A stretch of 64,000 bases of DNA from Geomobilimonas luticola (GCF_018476905.1 NZ_JAHCVK010000001.1:310001-374000), one strand, 5' to 3'; positions 1-8,726 are shown, numbered from the stretch's first letter. Notes: generated by a model from the letters alone, not told the origin. Program-made: numbers and translations.

Positions 1-503
1 ACCGTGTTGGCGGGAAGGTCATCCGACTCCACCTGGCACATGGCCTGGTGGAAGGCCGGGTCGAAGGCGGTCCCCCGGCCGGTCTCGATGGGGCAAACGC
101 CGAATTTCTTCAATGCCCCGAGGAGCATGGCATAGGTCATCCGCACCCCTTCGATCACCGCGTTCTGGCTCTCCTCACCCGAATGGGCCAGTGCCCGCTC
201 CATGTTGTCGAGGACCGGCAGGATTTCGAGAAGGAGCGCCTCGTTGCCATACTTGAGCAGCTCTTCCTTTTCCTTCTGGACCCGCCGCCGGTAGTTTTCC
301 AGATCGGCCCGCTCCCGGACGAACTTGTCCCAGTTTGCCGCCGCCTCGGTTTCCTTTGCCGCCAGGGCCTCTTCCAGCTGCTGAAGCCGGTCGCCAGCGG
401 AAGCCGTCTCCTCCGCCGGAGGCACGGCCGCTTCCGACTCCGTCTGCGGTACATCTCCAGCTGGTGCAGTATGGTGTTGTTCCGTATGTTTTTTCTTGTC
501 CAT
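1..503 (-). CDS. grpE: GrpE nucleotide exchange factor, C-terminus cut by window edge
   Basis: GrpE is the cytoplasmic co-chaperone that releases ADP from DnaK in the DnaK-DnaJ-GrpE cycle. About 167 residues are visible. They show an acidic, low-complexity N-terminus, a long charged helix (about residues 40-85, including the family-typical stretch [12 protein letters not shown]), and then the start of the beta domain ([36 protein letters not shown]). The frame runs off the left edge, so the last 20 or so residues are missing. The ATG at 503 is preceded by a GGGAGA/GAGAG purine stretch. The gene lies 50 bp downstream of hrcA on the same strand, the usual heat-shock operon order hrcA-grpE(-dnaK-dnaJ), so it is probably transcribed from the CIRCE-controlled promoter at about 1.65 kb. 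Confidence 0.95.
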   Translation of the reverse strand, partial: MDKKKHTEQHHTAPAGDVPQTESEAAVPPAEETASAGDRLQQLEEALAAKETEAAANWDKFVRERADLENYRRRVQKEKEELLKYGNEALLLEILPVLDNMERALAHSGEESQNAVIEGVRMTYAMLLGALKKFGVCPIETGRGTAFDPAFHQAMCQVESDDLPANT

Positions 504-553
504 CTCTCAAATCTCCCTTGAATCGCATCAATGCCCGACGGCGTGCATGCCTG

Positions 554-1585
554 CTACTCCATCTCCAGGAGCCGGCTGACCATTTTCGCCGTATAGTCGA
601 CAATCGGGATCACCTTGGCGTATCCCATGCGTGTCGGACCGATAACGCCAAGCACCCCGAGGGTGTTGCGGCCGGTCATGTAGGTCGAAGTAATGACGCT
701 CAGCCCCGCCATCTGGCTCAAGCGGGATTCGGCGCCGATGAAAATATTGATTCCCTGCGCCCCGAGACACTGGTCGAGGAGGCTGACCAGCTGCCCCTTT
801 TCCTCGAATGCCCGGAATATCTCCTTCATCCTGCCGACGTCGGCAAATTCCGGAAGTTCCAGGATATTGGACTGCCCCTCGAGGAAAACTTCCGAATCCT
901 TGTCCGGCAGGCTCTGCTGGGAAAGCCGAAGGGCCTTGGACAGGAGGGCATCGTACCTCGTCTTGGCGTTCTCCAGCTCCTCCAGGAGGCGGCTGCGCAC
1001 CTGGGCAATGGTCAGGCCGGCGACGAGCTCGTTGAGGTAGTTGGACATCCGCACCAGCTCTTCGCTGGAGAAATCGTCGGTCGTTTCGACGATCTTGTTC
1101 TGCACGGCGCCGCTCTGGGAAACCAGGATGACCAGGATCCGCCGCCCCCCCAGCTTGACGAATTCAAGATGCCGGAGCACATCGGCGGCGAAGCGGGGGG
1201 CGACCACGATCCCCATGTAGTGCGAAACGGAGGAGAGCATCCGGCTCGTCTCGTGAAGAACCTCGCCGATGTCCTTTCCCGTGAGGCTGCAGTGCTTCCG
1301 GATCTCCTCCCGCTCCTCCCGCGCCACCTTGCGGACACCGAGAAGGGAGTCGACATAGAGGCGGTAAGCCTTGTCGGTCGGCACCCTGCCTGCCGAGGTG
1401 TGGGGGGAGGCGAGAAACCCCATCTCCTCCAAGTCGGCCATGACATTGCGCACCGTGGCCGGCGACAGGTTGAGGCCGTGCTGGCGGGAAACGGTCCGGC
1501 TCCCCACCGGTTCGGCCGTAACTATGTAGTCCTCGATGATCGCCTCGAGGATCTGCTTGCTCCGTTCGGTCAGGTTGTCGCGCAT
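554..1585 (-). CDS. hrcA: Heat-inducible transcription repressor HrcA
   Basis: HrcA represses class I heat-shock operons by binding the CIRCE operator, and GroEL helps it fold. The 343-residue product has the normal family length. The N-terminal winged helix-turn-helix (residues 1-70) contains SKQILEAIIEDYI, GSRTVS and LSPATVRNVMADLEEMG, followed by the signature SPHTSAGRVPTDKAYRLYVD. The rest is the GAF-like HrcA core, ending in IGPTRMGYAKVIPIVDY. The start at 1585 lies just downstream of a perfect CIRCE palindrome, so the gene very likely regulates itself together with grpE. Upstream hemW reads the same way with 98 bp between, but the promoter and operator in that gap suggest hrcA starts its own transcript. 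Confidence 0.97.
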   Translation of the reverse strand: MRDNLTERSKQILEAIIEDYIVTAEPVGSRTVSRQHGLNLSPATVRNVMADLEEMGFLASPHTSAGRVPTDKAYRLYVDSLLGVRKVAREEREEIRKHCSLTGKDIGEVLHETSRMLSSVSHYMGIVVAPRFAADVLRHLEFVKLGGRRILVILVSQSGAVQNKIVETTDDFSSEELVRMSNYLNELVAGLTIAQVRSRLLEELENAKTRYDALLSKALRLSQQSLPDKDSEVFLEGQSNILELPEFADVGRMKEIFRAFEEKGQLVSLLDQCLGAQGINIFIGAESRLSQMAGLSVITSTYMTGRNTLGVLGVIGPTRMGYAKVIPIVDYTAKMVSRLLEME

Positions 1586-1605
1586 GGATCACCCTCAAAA
1601 AAATA

Positions 1606-1632
1606 TTAGCACTCACCATTTCCGAGTGCTAA
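1606..1632 (-). promoter_or_regulatory. CIRCE operator (HrcA binding site)
   Basis: A perfect inverted repeat TTAGCACTC-N9-GAGTGCTAA matches the CIRCE consensus exactly. It sits 21 bp upstream of the hrcA start codon and just downstream of the predicted -10 element, where bound HrcA would block transcription. Confidence 0.97.
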
Positions 1633-1641
1633 TACCGTCCC

Positions 1642-1670
1642 AATCTAATGACTAACGCCCGTTTTGTCAA
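1642..1670 (-). promoter_or_regulatory. Promoter of the hrcA-grpE operon
   Basis: Read on the minus strand, a perfect -35 TTGACA is followed after 17 bp by TAGATT as -10. CIRCE begins 10 bp further on, at the expected transcription start. It fits between hemW and hrcA. Confidence 0.7.
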
Positions 1671-1683
1671 GGGGATTTACCCG

Positions 1684-2826
1684 CTAAAGGAATGACTGAA
1701 ATACCTGATTGGCCAGGGGGAGCCCGGCTCGGGTCAGTCGGAGCCGGCCGCCGGCAACTTCCAGCAGACCGGTCGCCGTCAGGCGAGCCACTTCCTCCCC
1801 GTAGGCATCGTTCACCGTAACCCCGAACTCCTTCTGGAACCGGGCCGGCTCGATCCCCTCCAGGAGGCGCAGGCCGAGAAACATGAATTCCGCCATGGCA
1901 TCGCGCCGGTCGAGAATGGCCGGCTCCTCCGCCGGTGGCAGCCCGTCGGCCATGGAGTGCATATAGGCAACCGGGTCGCTCGGATTGTGCCAGCGCGTCC
2001 CCCACCCCCCATCCCTCAGGAAGGAATGGGCTCCCGCCCCGAACCCCAGGTAGTTCCCCCGGTGCCAGTAGACCTGGTTGTGGCGGGAGCGCCGCCCGGT
2101 CCGGGCGAAGTTGGATATCTCGTACTGTTCGTAACCGGCATCCCGAAGAACGTCCGCCGTCATCTCCAGCATCTCCAGCGCGGCTTCCTCGACCGGTAGA
2201 TCGAGGTTTCCACTGCTGGCCAGGCTGAAGAACGGAGTCCCCTCCTCCACGGTCAGGCCGTAGGCGGAAATATGCTCGGGGGCAAGATCGACGGCCCGTG
2301 CCAGGTCGTCCCGCCACATGGTGGCCGTCTGGCCGGGGAGCCCATGGATAAGATCGATGCCGAGGTTGGCGAATCCCGCCTGCCGGGCCATGGTGACCGC
2401 ATCAGCCGCCTGCCGCGCCGTATGGAGACGACCGAGACGAACCAGCATGGCATCGTCGAAGGACTGCACCCCCAGCGACAGACGGTTCACCCCGGCCGCA
2501 CGGTAACCGGCGAGCTTTTCCCGGTCAACGGTGCCGGGATTTGCCTCCAGGGTTACCTCTGCCTCCGGCAAAAGCCCGTACCATCTCCCCGCCCCGTCGA
2601 TTACCAGCTGCACGGACGCCGGAGCCATGAGCGAAGGGGTACCCCCTCCGAAGTAGAGAGTGGGAGCCGTTACCGCCTCCAGGGTTTCCGCATGCAACTC
2701 CAGCTCCCGCACCAGCGCGGCGACGTACCCCTCGGGAGAGACGGGAGAGCCGGCCAGGGAGTTGAAATCGCAGTAGAGGCATTTCCGGACACAGAATGGG
2801 AAATGGATGTAGAGGGCACACTCCAT
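1684..2826 (-). CDS. hemW: HemW-like radical SAM heme chaperone
   Basis: HemW-type proteins resemble coproporphyrinogen III dehydrogenase but act as heme-binding chaperones for respiratory enzymes; many are annotated as oxygen-independent coproporphyrinogen oxidases. The 380-residue product starts with the radical SAM signature CxxxCxxC (CVRKCLYCD). It is followed by LYFGGGTPS, EANPGT, the NRLSLGVQSFDD motif and IDLIHGLPGQT, all typical of the HemN/HemW superfamily. A C-terminal HemN domain ends near the stop. The length favours HemW over the longer HemN. The ATG at 2826 is chosen; a GTG six bases upstream (2832) is possible, and neither has a clear ribosome-binding site. The gene diverges from the amidase gene at 2939. 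Confidence 0.88.
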   Translation of the reverse strand: MECALYIHFPFCVRKCLYCDFNSLAGSPVSPEGYVAALVRELELHAETLEAVTAPTLYFGGGTPSLMAPASVQLVIDGAGRWYGLLPEAEVTLEANPGTVDREKLAGYRAAGVNRLSLGVQSFDDAMLVRLGRLHTARQAADAVTMARQAGFANLGIDLIHGLPGQTATMWRDDLARAVDLAPEHISAYGLTVEEGTPFFSLASSGNLDLPVEEAALEMLEMTADVLRDAGYEQYEISNFARTGRRSRHNQVYWHRGNYLGFGAGAHSFLRDGGWGTRWHNPSDPVAYMHSMADGLPPAEEPAILDRRDAMAEFMFLGLRLLEGIEPARFQKEFGVTVNDAYGEEVARLTATGLLEVAGGRLRLTRAGLPLANQVFQSFL

Positions 2827-2871
2827 GCTCACGATACTAGTACATCCCTACCTCCATGTCCAAATATCTTG

Positions 2872-2900
2872 TTGAAATGCAGGTCACTTGCCGGTAAACT
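2872..2900 (+). promoter_or_regulatory. Possible promoter for the nitrilase-family gene
   Basis: TTGAAA and TAAACT are separated by 17 bp, 38 bp upstream of the start codon at 2939, in the short gap between divergent genes. Motif match only. Confidence 0.4.
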
Positions 2901-2938
2901 TGCGACACTCTTGCGATTAATCCGGAAGGAGGTCCGCC

Positions 2939-3718
2939 ATGTCCCGTGAGGTCAAGGCAGCCGCGGTGCAGTTCACCATACAGCTGGGGGATATCGACGC
3001 CAACGTGGAGCATGTGCGGTGCGCACTTTCCCGTCTGGCCGGGGAGGGATGCCAGCTGGCGGTGCTGCCGGAGATGTGGAGCTGCGGCTTTGCCTATCGC
3101 GAACTCAACGCCCTTGCCGCCCGCACACCGGAACTGGTGGAAGAGATGGGGCGGCTTTCTGCCGAATACGGCATGGTGCTGGCGGGGAGCCTGCCGGAGC
3201 CGGACGGCGACAAGGTCTGCAATACCGCCTACCTGTTTGACCGCGGCAGGCTGGCGGGGAAATACCGCAAGATACACCTCTTCTCCCTGATGAATGAAGA
3301 CCGCTCCTTCACCGGCGGTGATTCCTGGTTCGTAGCGGATACCAGCATCGGCAGGATCGGGGTGTTCATCTGCTACGATCTGCGCTTCCCCGAGCTTGCC
3401 CGCCGCCTCGCCCTGGAGGGGGCGGAAATCCTCGTCGTTCCCGGTGAGTGGCCCAAGCCGCGGGAAGAGCACTGGCGGACGCTGCTCCGTGCCCGGGCCA
3501 TCGAAAACCAGCTGTTCGTCGTTGCCGCCAATTGCTGCGGGGTGGTCGGCAAGCTGGATTTCTTCGGCATGAGCCTGATTATCGGCCCGAAGGGAGAGGT
3601 CCTGGCGGAAGGCGGGTACGAAAACTGCGAACTGACTGCCTCTCTCGACCTCAGCATCATGGAGAACTGGCGCCAGCAGATACCCTGCTTCCAGGACCGG
3701 AAGCCGGAATGCTACTGA
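2939..3718 (+). CDS. Carbon-nitrogen hydrolase (nitrilase superfamily, omega-amidase-like)
   Basis: A cytoplasmic amidase of the nitrilase superfamily, 259 residues. The catalytic triad is complete: Glu45 (LAVLPEMW), Lys111 (KYRKIHLF) and Cys145 (ICYDLRFPEL). The sequence GKYRKIHLF and the short length resemble the Nit2/omega-amidase and YafV-type branch, which hydrolyses omega-amides such as alpha-ketoglutaramate, but the substrate cannot be fixed from sequence. The start has AGGAGG (AAGGAGGTCCGCC) seven bases upstream. It stands alone between divergent hemW and the tol cluster, 150 bp upstream of tolQ, with no clear terminator after it. Confidence 0.85.
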   Translation: MSREVKAAAVQFTIQLGDIDANVEHVRCALSRLAGEGCQLAVLPEMWSCGFAYRELNALAARTPELVEEMGRLSAEYGMVLAGSLPEPDGDKVCNTAYLFDRGRLAGKYRKIHLFSLMNEDRSFTGGDSWFVADTSIGRIGVFICYDLRFPELARRLALEGAEILVVPGEWPKPREEHWRTLLRARAIENQLFVVAANCCGVVGKLDFFGMSLIIGPKGEVLAEGGYENCELTASLDLSIMENWRQQIPCFQDRKPECY

Positions 3719-3802
3719 CGGGCTTTCCCCGGGGGCGGGCACGCTAGCACCCCACCATCAGGGGCCGGCACGGGGACCTGTCCCGCAACAGCAAAAATCG
3801 TA

Positions 3803-3831
3803 TTGACTTCCCCGGGGGTACGTAATATTTT
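3803..3831 (+). promoter_or_regulatory. Likely promoter of tolQRAB
   Basis: TTGACT and TATTTT are separated by 17 bp. The -10 ends 39 bp before the GTG start of tolQ, and the region is locally AT-rich after a GC-rich stretch. Confidence 0.5.
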
Positions 3832-3870
3832 CGGGGAGTTTACTCCTACCAAACAGCGGAGGTACATGCC

Positions 3871-4545
3871 GTGACATTCTTTGCCGGGACCGGCCTGGTC
3901 GTAAAACTGGTGCTGCTGATTCTGCTCTATTTTTCCGTCGTCTCCTGGGCCATCATCTTCTACAAACTGCTCCAGGTCCATCGTGCCAACAGCGAGTCGG
4001 AGCGGTTTCTGGAGTTCTTCTGGAAAACCAAGCGGTTTGACGCCATCAACGCCCAGGTTGACCGGTTCACCAACTCTCCCCTCACGGTCCTTTTCAGCGA
4101 AGGATACGGAGAGTTGAAAAAACTCATGGACAAGGGGGAGCAGAAGGAAGAGCCGGACGTGATCAGCACCGAACTGGGGGGGATCGACAACATATCCCGC
4201 GCCCTGCGCCGCGCCACCACCTCGGAGATCACCCGCCTGGAGAAGTACACCACCTTCCTCGCCACCACCGGTTCCACCGCCCCGTTCATCGGCCTGTTCG
4301 GAACGGTCTGGGGTATCATGACCGCCTTCAAGGGGATCGGCGAGACCGGTTCCGCCTCCCTGGCGGTCGTCGCCCCGGGCATCGCCGAGGCCCTTATCGC
4401 CACGGCCATCGGCCTGGTGGCCGCCATCCCGGCGGTCATGGGGTACAACCACTTCCAGCACAAGATCAGGGTGCTCATCGGAGAAATGGACAGCTTCTCC
4501 ACCGAGTTCCTCAACATCGTGCAGCGCAGCTTCGCCAAGAAATAG
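3871..4545 (+). CDS. tolQ: TolQ/ExbB-family proton channel protein
   Basis: TolQ is the inner-membrane subunit that with TolR forms the proton-driven motor energising TolA for outer-membrane constriction. The 224-residue protein has three predicted membrane spans: about residues 8-30, about 125-155 (FLATTGSTAPFIGLFGTVWGIM) and about 165-190 (GIAEALIATAIGLVAAIPAVMGY). The second and third contain the MotA/TolQ/ExbB signature. The GTG start at 3871 is chosen because GGAGG lies 9 bases upstream and an overlapping ATG at 3866 runs into a stop at once. It heads the tolQRAB run, nine bases before tolR. In Enterobacteria ybgC precedes tolQ; here a ybgC homologue is at 14.6 kb instead. Confidence 0.95.
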   Translation: MTFFAGTGLVVKLVLLILLYFSVVSWAIIFYKLLQVHRANSESERFLEFFWKTKRFDAINAQVDRFTNSPLTVLFSEGYGELKKLMDKGEQKEEPDVISTELGGIDNISRALRRATTSEITRLEKYTTFLATTGSTAPFIGLFGTVWGIMTAFKGIGETGSASLAVVAPGIAEALIATAIGLVAAIPAVMGYNHFQHKIRVLIGEMDSFSTEFLNIVQRSFAKK

Positions 4546-4554
4546 GGGGGAAGC

Positions 4555-4974
4555 ATGGGAATGGGAAGCCATAACAACAGCGACCGGGGGACCATGTCCC
4601 AGATCAACGTCACCCCCCTGGTGGACGTCATGCTCGTCCTTCTCGTCATCTTCATGGTCACCGCCCCCATGATGCAGCAGGGGGTCCAGGTCAACCTGCC
4701 GAAGGCGGACACCAAGGCCCTGCCGGCCCAGGAGGAGACCGTCATCGTCTCCATCGACAAGGGGAACCGCCTGTTCATCAACAAGGAGCCGATCGCCGAA
4801 TCCGACCTCCGCAGCCGTCTGACCTCCATGTTTGCCAACCGGACGAAGAAGGAGGTGTTCCTCAAGGCCGATCGGGACGTTCCCTACGGGGATGTGGTCA
4901 GGACCATGGCCGAGATCAAGGGAGCCGGCATCGAACGGCTCGGAATGGTAACGGAGCCGGCCGGGGGGAGATGA
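4555..4974 (+). CDS. tolR: TolR/ExbD-family biopolymer transport protein
   Basis: TolR is the peptidoglycan-binding stator partner of TolQ. The 139-residue protein has a short cytoplasmic N-terminus and one membrane span (about residues 22-42) bearing the conserved proton-path aspartate in INVTPLVDVMLVLLVIFMV (Asp24). A periplasmic ExbD domain with KADRDVPYGDVVRTMAEIKGAG near the end follows. Length and motifs are normal for the family. Its stop codon overlaps the tolA start by four bases (ATGA), which implies translational coupling. Confidence 0.95.
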   Translation: MGMGSHNNSDRGTMSQINVTPLVDVMLVLLVIFMVTAPMMQQGVQVNLPKADTKALPAQEETVIVSIDKGNRLFINKEPIAESDLRSRLTSMFANRTKKEVFLKADRDVPYGDVVRTMAEIKGAGIERLGMVTEPAGGR

Positions 4975-5732
4975 GCCACCGCCTGCAGACAACATCACGA
5001 GGGTTCGGTGCATCGCTGACGTTCTCGTTCGTCATGCATCTGGCCCTTTTTTTTATCGTCACCTATTCGGGGCTCCTGCTGGCACCCCGCCTGCAGGAAG
5101 CTCCGGTCTACTACGTGGATGTGGTGAACCTGCCGGTGGCCCACCCCCGCATGGGAAGCCCGGCCGTGGCCGGCAGCCAGACGGGGGCGGTCCCCCAACC
5201 CCCAGCTCCTCCCCAGGCCATGCAGCTGCCGGTAAAAACGCCACCCAAAGCCGCTGCGGGAGCACCGGCGACCAAACCCCCAAAAGGAGCCACGGAAGAG
5301 ACGAGCCGGGAATTCGAGGAACGGCTCCGGCAACTGGAGAAGAATGCTGAGGCGCGGCATCAGGCAGCGGCCCTGGAGGCGTTGAAAAACAGGGCGGCCG
5401 GCACCGGCAGGGGAGCAGCCGGGATGCCGACGGGGACGGGAAAGGAAGCGGGAAGCGACTACGCCAGTTACATCCACTCCCGGCTCCAGGATGTGTTTCG
5501 CACCACCATCGCCTACCAGAGCAAAAATCCGTCGGTGGTCGTACGACTCACCATCGCCCGTAACGGCCGGTTGCTCCGCTACCGGATCGAGCGGAGTTCC
5601 GGCGACAGGATTTTCGAAGCATCCGTTGTCGACACCATCACCAAGGCGGAAAAGACCTTCCCTCCACCACCGAACGGCACAGAATTCGAACAGGGCTTTC
5701 TGTTCAGGCCCCAGGGGATCGGTAAACAGTGA
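4971..5732 (+). CDS. tolA: TolA-like energy transducer with TonB-type C-terminus
   Basis: TolA links the TolQR motor to TolB and Pal across the periplasm. The 253-residue protein has one N-terminal span (about residues 14-36, ending FIVTYSGLLLAP). A Pro/Ala/Lys-rich linker follows (about 45-150, with a charged segment SREFEERLRQLEKN likely to be helical). The C-terminal TonB/TolA-like domain runs from about 160 to 250 and contains VVRLTIARNGRLL and IERSSGD. It is much shorter than the Escherichia coli protein, mostly in the helical linker. Position between tolR and tolB, with four-base overlaps on both sides, supports the name more strongly than sequence similarity alone. Confidence 0.85.
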   Translation: MSHRLQTTSRGFGASLTFSFVMHLALFFIVTYSGLLLAPRLQEAPVYYVDVVNLPVAHPRMGSPAVAGSQTGAVPQPPAPPQAMQLPVKTPPKAAAGAPATKPPKGATEETSREFEERLRQLEKNAEARHQAAALEALKNRAAGTGRGAAGMPTGTGKEAGSDYASYIHSRLQDVFRTTIAYQSKNPSVVVRLTIARNGRLLRYRIERSSGDRIFEASVVDTITKAEKTFPPPPNGTEFEQGFLFRPQGIGKQ

Positions 5733-7018
5733 AAACGATCATTTCCATCGCCATAATCGCCGTGTTGACAATCCTCCCCGCCGCCATTCCCGCCGGGGAG
5801 AGTTACCTCGAAGTCACCGCACCCGGCAATCGGCAGCTGCAGCTGGCAGTAGCCACCCCTGTTCCCCTCTCCGGCGGGGTAAATAGCGGTATTGCCCGGG
5901 ATATCGCGGAGTTGTTCCGGTTCGACATGACCCTCGCCGGACCGTTCACCGTCATGGCCACTACCCCGACTGACCCGAAGAGCGGCATCCGGCCGGGCGA
6001 TTTCAGTTTCGACTCCTGGAAGGCAGCGGGAGCCGATATACTCATCAAATCGGGATACACCATCTCCGGAACCTCCCTTACCCTGGAATGCAGGCTGTAC
6101 GACGTCACCCGAGGACAGGAACTGGCAGCCAAGCGCTACAGCGGCAGTGTCACCGATCTGCGCCGCATGGCCCACAGCTTTTCCGACGAGATCCTGCAGG
6201 TGGTAACCGGTGAACGGGGCCCCTTCACCGGCAAGATCGCCTTCGTCTCCAAACAGACCGGCAACAAGGAACTTTACCTGATGGATTACGACGGGTACAA
6301 CGTCCAGCGCCTCTCCCGCAACGGCTCCATCAATCTCAACCCGGACTTTTCCCCCTCTGGCAAGGAAATCATCTATACTTCCTACAAAAAGAGGAATCCC
6401 GATCTTTACCGCCGCGATATTTTCAGCGGCAGCGAAGCACGGATCGCCGCAAACCCCGGAATCAACGTGACCGCCGCCTACGGTCCGGACGGCAGCCGGA
6501 TCGCCCTGGCCATGAGCAAGGACGGCAATTCCGAGATTTACATCATCGGCAAGGACGGCAAACAGCTGGCCCGGCTGACCAATAATAACGCCATCGACGT
6601 CTCGCCAGCCTGGTCACCCGACGGTCGGCAGATCGCCTTTGTCTCGGACCGGCTCGGGAAGCCGCAGGTCTTTGTCATGAATGCGGACGGGAGCGGAGTT
6701 CGCCGCCTCACCACCAGCGGCGCCTACAACGTGAGCCCCCGCTGGTCCCCCAAGGGGGACCGGATTGTCTACTGCCGTCAGCAGGGAGGTTTCCAGATCT
6801 TTGCCATCAACCCGGACGGCAGCGGCGATACCCAGCTGACCAGCGAGGGGAGCAACGAGCATCCGCGCTGGTCTCCCGACGGCCGCTACATCACCTTCAG
6901 TTCACAGCGCGGCGGGCGGGAAGCCATTTACATCATGCGTGCCGACGGAACCGGACAGGTCATGGTTTCACGGGGGAAGGGATCGGACAGCCATCCCACC
7001 TGGTCGCCCCGCTGGTAA
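5729..7018 (+). CDS. tolB: Tol-Pal system translocation protein TolB
   Basis: TolB is the periplasmic protein that shuttles between TolA and the lipoprotein Pal. The 429-residue product starts at a GTG (5729) overlapping the tolA stop. It has a cleavable signal peptide (IISIAIIAVLTILPAAIPAGE) and an N-terminal TolB domain (about residues 25-155). A C-terminal six-bladed beta-propeller follows, with repeated PD40-type motifs such as NPDFSPSGKEI, SPAWSPDGRQIAFVSDR, SPRWSPKGDRIVY and HPRWSPDGRYITFSS. Length and domain order are canonical. Confidence 0.96.
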   Translation: MKTIISIAIIAVLTILPAAIPAGESYLEVTAPGNRQLQLAVATPVPLSGGVNSGIARDIAELFRFDMTLAGPFTVMATTPTDPKSGIRPGDFSFDSWKAAGADILIKSGYTISGTSLTLECRLYDVTRGQELAAKRYSGSVTDLRRMAHSFSDEILQVVTGERGPFTGKIAFVSKQTGNKELYLMDYDGYNVQRLSRNGSINLNPDFSPSGKEIIYTSYKKRNPDLYRRDIFSGSEARIAANPGINVTAAYGPDGSRIALAMSKDGNSEIYIIGKDGKQLARLTNNNAIDVSPAWSPDGRQIAFVSDRLGKPQVFVMNADGSGVRRLTTSGAYNVSPRWSPKGDRIVYCRQQGGFQIFAINPDGSGDTQLTSEGSNEHPRWSPDGRYITFSSQRGGREAIYIMRADGTGQVMVSRGKGSDSHPTWSPRW

Positions 7019-7051
7019 TCCGAAGAGTTTTCCCCCATGACATCAAACGCA

Positions 7052-7079
7052 TTGAAAACAGCGTCCGGATATGTATAAT
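7052..7079 (+). promoter_or_regulatory. Promoter upstream of pal
   Basis: TTGAAA, 16 bp, then a perfect TATAAT lie in the 205-bp gap between tolB and pal. This suggests a separate promoter for pal (and probably cpoB) with an untranslated leader of roughly 135 bases. Confidence 0.65.
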
Positions 7080-7223
7080 TAGGTACGTTCAGACCTCGTG
7101 GCAGCAATATTCCGTGCCCCTGGCCTTATTCATGTTTCCAGAAGGAATTGCTCTTTCGGAAACAGGCAGTTTCCCATCCGGATTTTCCCGGAGGGAAATT
7201 ATTAACGGTAAAAGGAGAGGAAA

Positions 7224-7796
7224 ATGCGCAAGGGTATGTTGGGATGTGTGATGGTATTGTGTTGTGGGGTGATTTTTGCCAGCGGTTGCGCCAAGGACGA
7301 GCTTGTGAAAAAAGATGAACCGGTAGCGGCGCCGGTTGCGCCCGCACCGACCCCCAAACCGGCTCAACCGACAGCGCCCCGGGAAGAGGTTATAGCCCCC
7401 CAGACGGTGAAGGAAGCATCCATTTCCACGACGGAAGAGATAGCCCCGGCAACGGCACCGATATCCGCCCTGGAGAAAATTTACTTCGACTTCGACTCGT
7501 TCACCCTCAGCCAGGCATCACGCGACACATTGGCGAAAAATGCCGAAATTCTGCTGAAGAAGCTGTCGGGCAAAATCCAGATCGAAGGGCATTGCGACGA
7601 GCGGGGCTCTGACGAATACAACCTCGCCCTGGGTGAAAAACGGGCCAAATCGGCCATGAACTACCTGGTTACTCTTGGCGTTCCGGCGGAACGGCTTTCC
7701 GTCATCAGCTACGGCAAGGAAAAACCGGCTGAACCGGGGCACGACGAGGCAGCCTGGGCCAAGAACCGCCGGGGAGAGTTCGTCATCGTAAAATAA
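7224..7796 (+). CDS. pal: Peptidoglycan-associated lipoprotein Pal
   Basis: Pal is an outer-membrane lipoprotein that binds peptidoglycan and TolB. The 190-residue product has a lipoprotein signal peptide (lipobox ASGC, Cys23), a Pro/Ala-rich linker (about 30-80), and a C-terminal OmpA-like domain. That domain carries IYFDFDSFTLS, IEGHCDERGSDEYNLALGEKRA and ISYGKEKP, the usual peptidoglycan-binding motifs. An AGGAGAGG ribosome-binding site precedes the ATG. It has its own promoter and is followed by a strong hairpin terminator, so it can be expressed apart from tolQRAB. Confidence 0.96.
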   Translation: MRKGMLGCVMVLCCGVIFASGCAKDELVKKDEPVAAPVAPAPTPKPAQPTAPREEVIAPQTVKEASISTTEEIAPATAPISALEKIYFDFDSFTLSQASRDTLAKNAEILLKKLSGKIQIEGHCDERGSDEYNLALGEKRAKSAMNYLVTLGVPAERLSVISYGKEKPAEPGHDEAAWAKNRRGEFVIVK

Positions 7797-7818
7797 GGTT
7801 CTTTCCCGTGACGATCAC

Positions 7819-7849
7819 GAGGGGCGTAAAAACTACGCCCCTCTTTTTT
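7819..7849 (+). terminator. Rho-independent terminator after pal
   Basis: A perfect 10-bp stem GAGGGGCGTA / TACGCCCCTC with a 5-nt loop is followed by six T. It lies 22 bp after the pal stop and 28 bp before cpoB, so cpoB may depend on read-through. Confidence 0.9.
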
Positions 7850-7877
7850 CAACGGGGAACAAGGAGGATGCCTGGCT

Positions 7878-8678
7878 ATGCGGTTGAATAACGTGGGACT
7901 CTCCCTGGTCATGCTGCTCGCGGTCGCGGGCTGCGCCAGCAGGGGAGAGATGGAAAACCTGCAGCGTGATACGGACGAACTGAAGACCCGTGTACTGCAG
8001 CTGGACAAGGACCTGGGAGCGACGCGGAATGAAGCGCGGGACATAGTGGAAAAGGCCCAGGGCTACCAGAAGGACATGGAAGCCCTGCGGAAGGGCGCAG
8101 CCGATCTCCAGGCGACTCTGGACAGCGCCCGGGTCGACATGCAGGTTCTGACCGGCAAGGTCGATGACGCAGCCCTCCTGGCGAAGAAACCGGCCGACGA
8201 CCTTGCCCTTGTGAGAGAGGACATGGAACGCCGCTTCGCAGCAATCGACGAGCGCCTGGCAAAACTGGAAAAGGGGCTGTCAGACTCCATCGCACGGGAG
8301 GAAGCGACCCCGGAATCCCTCTACCAGAAGGGGCTCACTACCTTCAAAAATGGCGAACCGCAAAAGGCCCGGGAATTGTTCGGCCAGTTTCTCCAGAAAT
8401 TCCCCCGGCACGACCTGGCGTCCAACGTCCACTACTGGCTGGGAGAGACCTATTACAGCGAAAAGAACTACGACCAGGCCATTCTTGAGTTCCAGGAGGT
8501 CATCAAGAACTTTCCGGGAAAGGAGAAGGTCCCGGCGGCCATGCTGAAGCAGGCCATGGCCTTCAAGGAACTGGGGGACGTCAAGAGTGCCCGTTATGTG
8601 TTCAAGAAACTGGTCGACGATTTTCCCCTGGCGGATGAAGCGAAACAGGCCAAGGAAAGACTCAAGGAGTTGAAATAA
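7878..8678 (+). CDS. cpoB: Tol-Pal associated protein CpoB (YbgF)
   Basis: CpoB is a periplasmic protein that coordinates Tol-Pal with peptidoglycan synthesis (PBP1B in Escherichia coli). The 266-residue product has a signal sequence with a possible lipobox (VAGC, Cys19), unlike the soluble Escherichia coli protein. A long coiled coil follows (about residues 25-135, heptad-like MENLQRDTDELKTRVLQL). The C-terminal TPR domain (about 145-265) contains SLYQKGLTTFKNGEPQKAREL, YWLGETYYSEKNYDQAI and AMLKQAMAFKELGD. Its position directly after pal matches the standard cluster order. The terminator after pal makes its co-transcription uncertain. Confidence 0.92.
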   Translation: MRLNNVGLSLVMLLAVAGCASRGEMENLQRDTDELKTRVLQLDKDLGATRNEARDIVEKAQGYQKDMEALRKGAADLQATLDSARVDMQVLTGKVDDAALLAKKPADDLALVREDMERRFAAIDERLAKLEKGLSDSIAREEATPESLYQKGLTTFKNGEPQKARELFGQFLQKFPRHDLASNVHYWLGETYYSEKNYDQAILEFQEVIKNFPGKEKVPAAMLKQAMAFKELGDVKSARYVFKKLVDDFPLADEAKQAKERLKELK

Positions 8679-8679
8679 G

Positions 8680-8706
8680 AAAAGGCGGGAAATCCCCGCC
8701 TTTTTT
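8680..8706. terminator. Terminator between cpoB and the tat gene
   Basis: A stem AAAGGCGGG / CCCGCCTTT is flanked by A on the left and six T on the right. The convergent genes on either side suggest it works in both directions. Confidence 0.8.
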
Positions 8707-8726
8707 ATTGGTGCAAACTGCCGGCC